DNA from: Desulfobacterales bacterium
Lineage (GTDB): Bacteria > Desulfobacterota > Desulfobacteria > Desulfobacterales > 4be13
NCBI GenBank assembly: GCA_029934695.1
Contig: JAOZLU010000407.1
Coordinates: forward strand, 1 to 6,588
Reading direction: 5' to 3'
DNA: 6,588 nt
The notes under the pieces are model-generated. The model saw nothing but the letters and a program-made list of their open reading frames with translations. It did no database searches and was not told the DNA's origin. Position 1 is the first letter of the stretch, and each line of letters starts with the position of its first letter. This document shows, piece by piece, positions 6,299 through 6,588 of this stretch. A program made the translations under genes and the position numbers.

Positions 6299-6326
6299 CC
6301 CAGGGTGGCGCTGCGCTGACCCTGGG
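6299..6326. repeat. CCCAGGGT/ACCCTGGG palindrome just upstream of the protease gene
   Basis: Perfect 8-bp arms (6299-6306 and 6319-6326) around the GC-rich centre GGCGCTGCGCTG. It lies 37 bp upstream of the protease start codon, inside its leader if transcription begins further upstream. From general knowledge, similar CCAGGGTGGCGCTGCGCT palindromes recur between genes in several phyla. A second partial copy begins at 6394 but lacks the left arm. Confidence 0.65.
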
Positions 6327-6446
6327 CTGGTTTATTTAACCCCTTCGGGGTGTTTGGATTTTTGGATTTTTCCATTTCCCCATTTCCCCATTTCTGCGCT
6401 GACCCTGGGCTGGTTTGTGTAACCCCTTCGGGGTATTTGGATTTTT
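6311..6446. repeat. Two 53-bp direct repeats, each ending in a CCCC-TTC-GGGG hairpin
   Basis: Copies at 6311-6363 and 6394-6446 differ at about three positions. Each runs from CTGCGCTGACCCTGGGCTGG to a T-rich end and includes the hairpin AACCCCTTCGGGGT. Between them lie 8-bp tandem units, GGATTTTT (6356-6371) and CCATTTCC (6372-6393). The hairpin plus T-rich stretch resembles a terminator read on the plus strand, but no plus-strand gene leads into it. No convincing promoter for the protease gene is seen here. Confidence 0.75.
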
Positions 6447-6452
6447 TCATTT

Positions 6453-6568
6453 TTACATTTCCCCATTTCTTCGGGGTATTTCAAACACGTTTAATCATCC
6501 TCAAGATCATTTACATTTCCCCATTTCTTCGGGGTATTTCAAACACGTTTAATCATCCTCAAGATCAT
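6453..6568. repeat. Perfect 58-bp tandem duplication
   Basis: 6453-6510 and 6511-6568 are identical, base for base. Each unit holds CCCCATTTCTTCGGGG (4-bp stem) and the complement of a TAA stop with its preceding codons. Copy 6511-6568 contains the real end of the upstream reading frame; copy 6453-6510 is its downstream duplicate. Perfect identity points to a recent event. Confidence 0.9.
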
Positions 6569-6588
6569 CAGGGTCAAGTTTTGAAATT
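6549..6588 (-). CDS. 3' end of an upstream gene with an acidic C-terminus (partial)
   Basis: Reading the minus strand in from the window edge gives ISKLDPDDLEDD and then TAA (6549-6551). The acidic tail with Asp/Glu-rich ending is typical of a true soluble-protein C-terminus, but twelve codons cannot identify a family. It would be the gene upstream of the protease gene, on the same strand, 286 bp away. The tandem duplication repeats its last codons and stop downstream. The other frames were not excluded as coding, so confidence is limited. Confidence 0.4.
   Translation of the reverse strand, partial: ISKLDPDDLEDD

Overview
The window reads as a piece of a Desulfobacterota-like genome, possibly a filamentous or multicellular sulfate reducer of the Desulfonema / magnetotactic multicellular type. 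This is inferred from protein architecture, not from a marker gene. The architecture combines LVIVD-repeat proteins with a caspase-like peptidase, non-cellulosomal cohesin and dockerin modules, thrombospondin type 3 repeats and a CFIxTA tail, with many palindromic repeats between genes. Large sulfur-oxidising gammaproteobacteria carry similar sets, so the assignment is moderate at best.

All convincing genes lie on the minus strand, so transcription runs from high to low coordinates. In that order: (i) the last 12 codons of an upstream gene (6549-6588), followed by about 285 bases of repeats, including a perfect 58-bp tandem duplication that carries a copy of that gene's 3' tip; (ii) a 1335-residue secreted protein (2255-6262) with an IPT/TIG-like start, 14 LVIVD propeller repeats, a legumain/caspase-type (clan CD, C13-like) cysteine peptidase domain, a beta-rich linker, a PPC domain, a carboxypeptidase-regulatory-like domain and a C-terminal dockerin; (iii) a 224-bp spacer holding a perfect 15-bp inverted repeat; (iv) a 264-residue secreted cohesin protein with a C-terminal dockerin-like EF-hand (1236-2030); (v) a 183-bp spacer with a near-consensus sigma70 promoter; (vi) a 297-residue secreted cohesin protein with thrombospondin type 3 repeats and an apparently truncated CFIxTA tail (159-1052); (vii) a palindromic repeat and possibly the first codons of another gene at the window edge.

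The interesting possibility is that the three complete genes form one cell-surface or extracellular assembly: a protease with a dockerin, a cohesin protein with its own dockerin-like motif (adaptor-like), and a cohesin protein with a calcium-binding stalk (anchor-like). All three have signal peptides and calcium-type motifs. No glycoside hydrolase is visible, so this would be a protease-centred, non-cellulosomal use of cohesin and dockerin. The pairing is inferred from architecture and gene order only.
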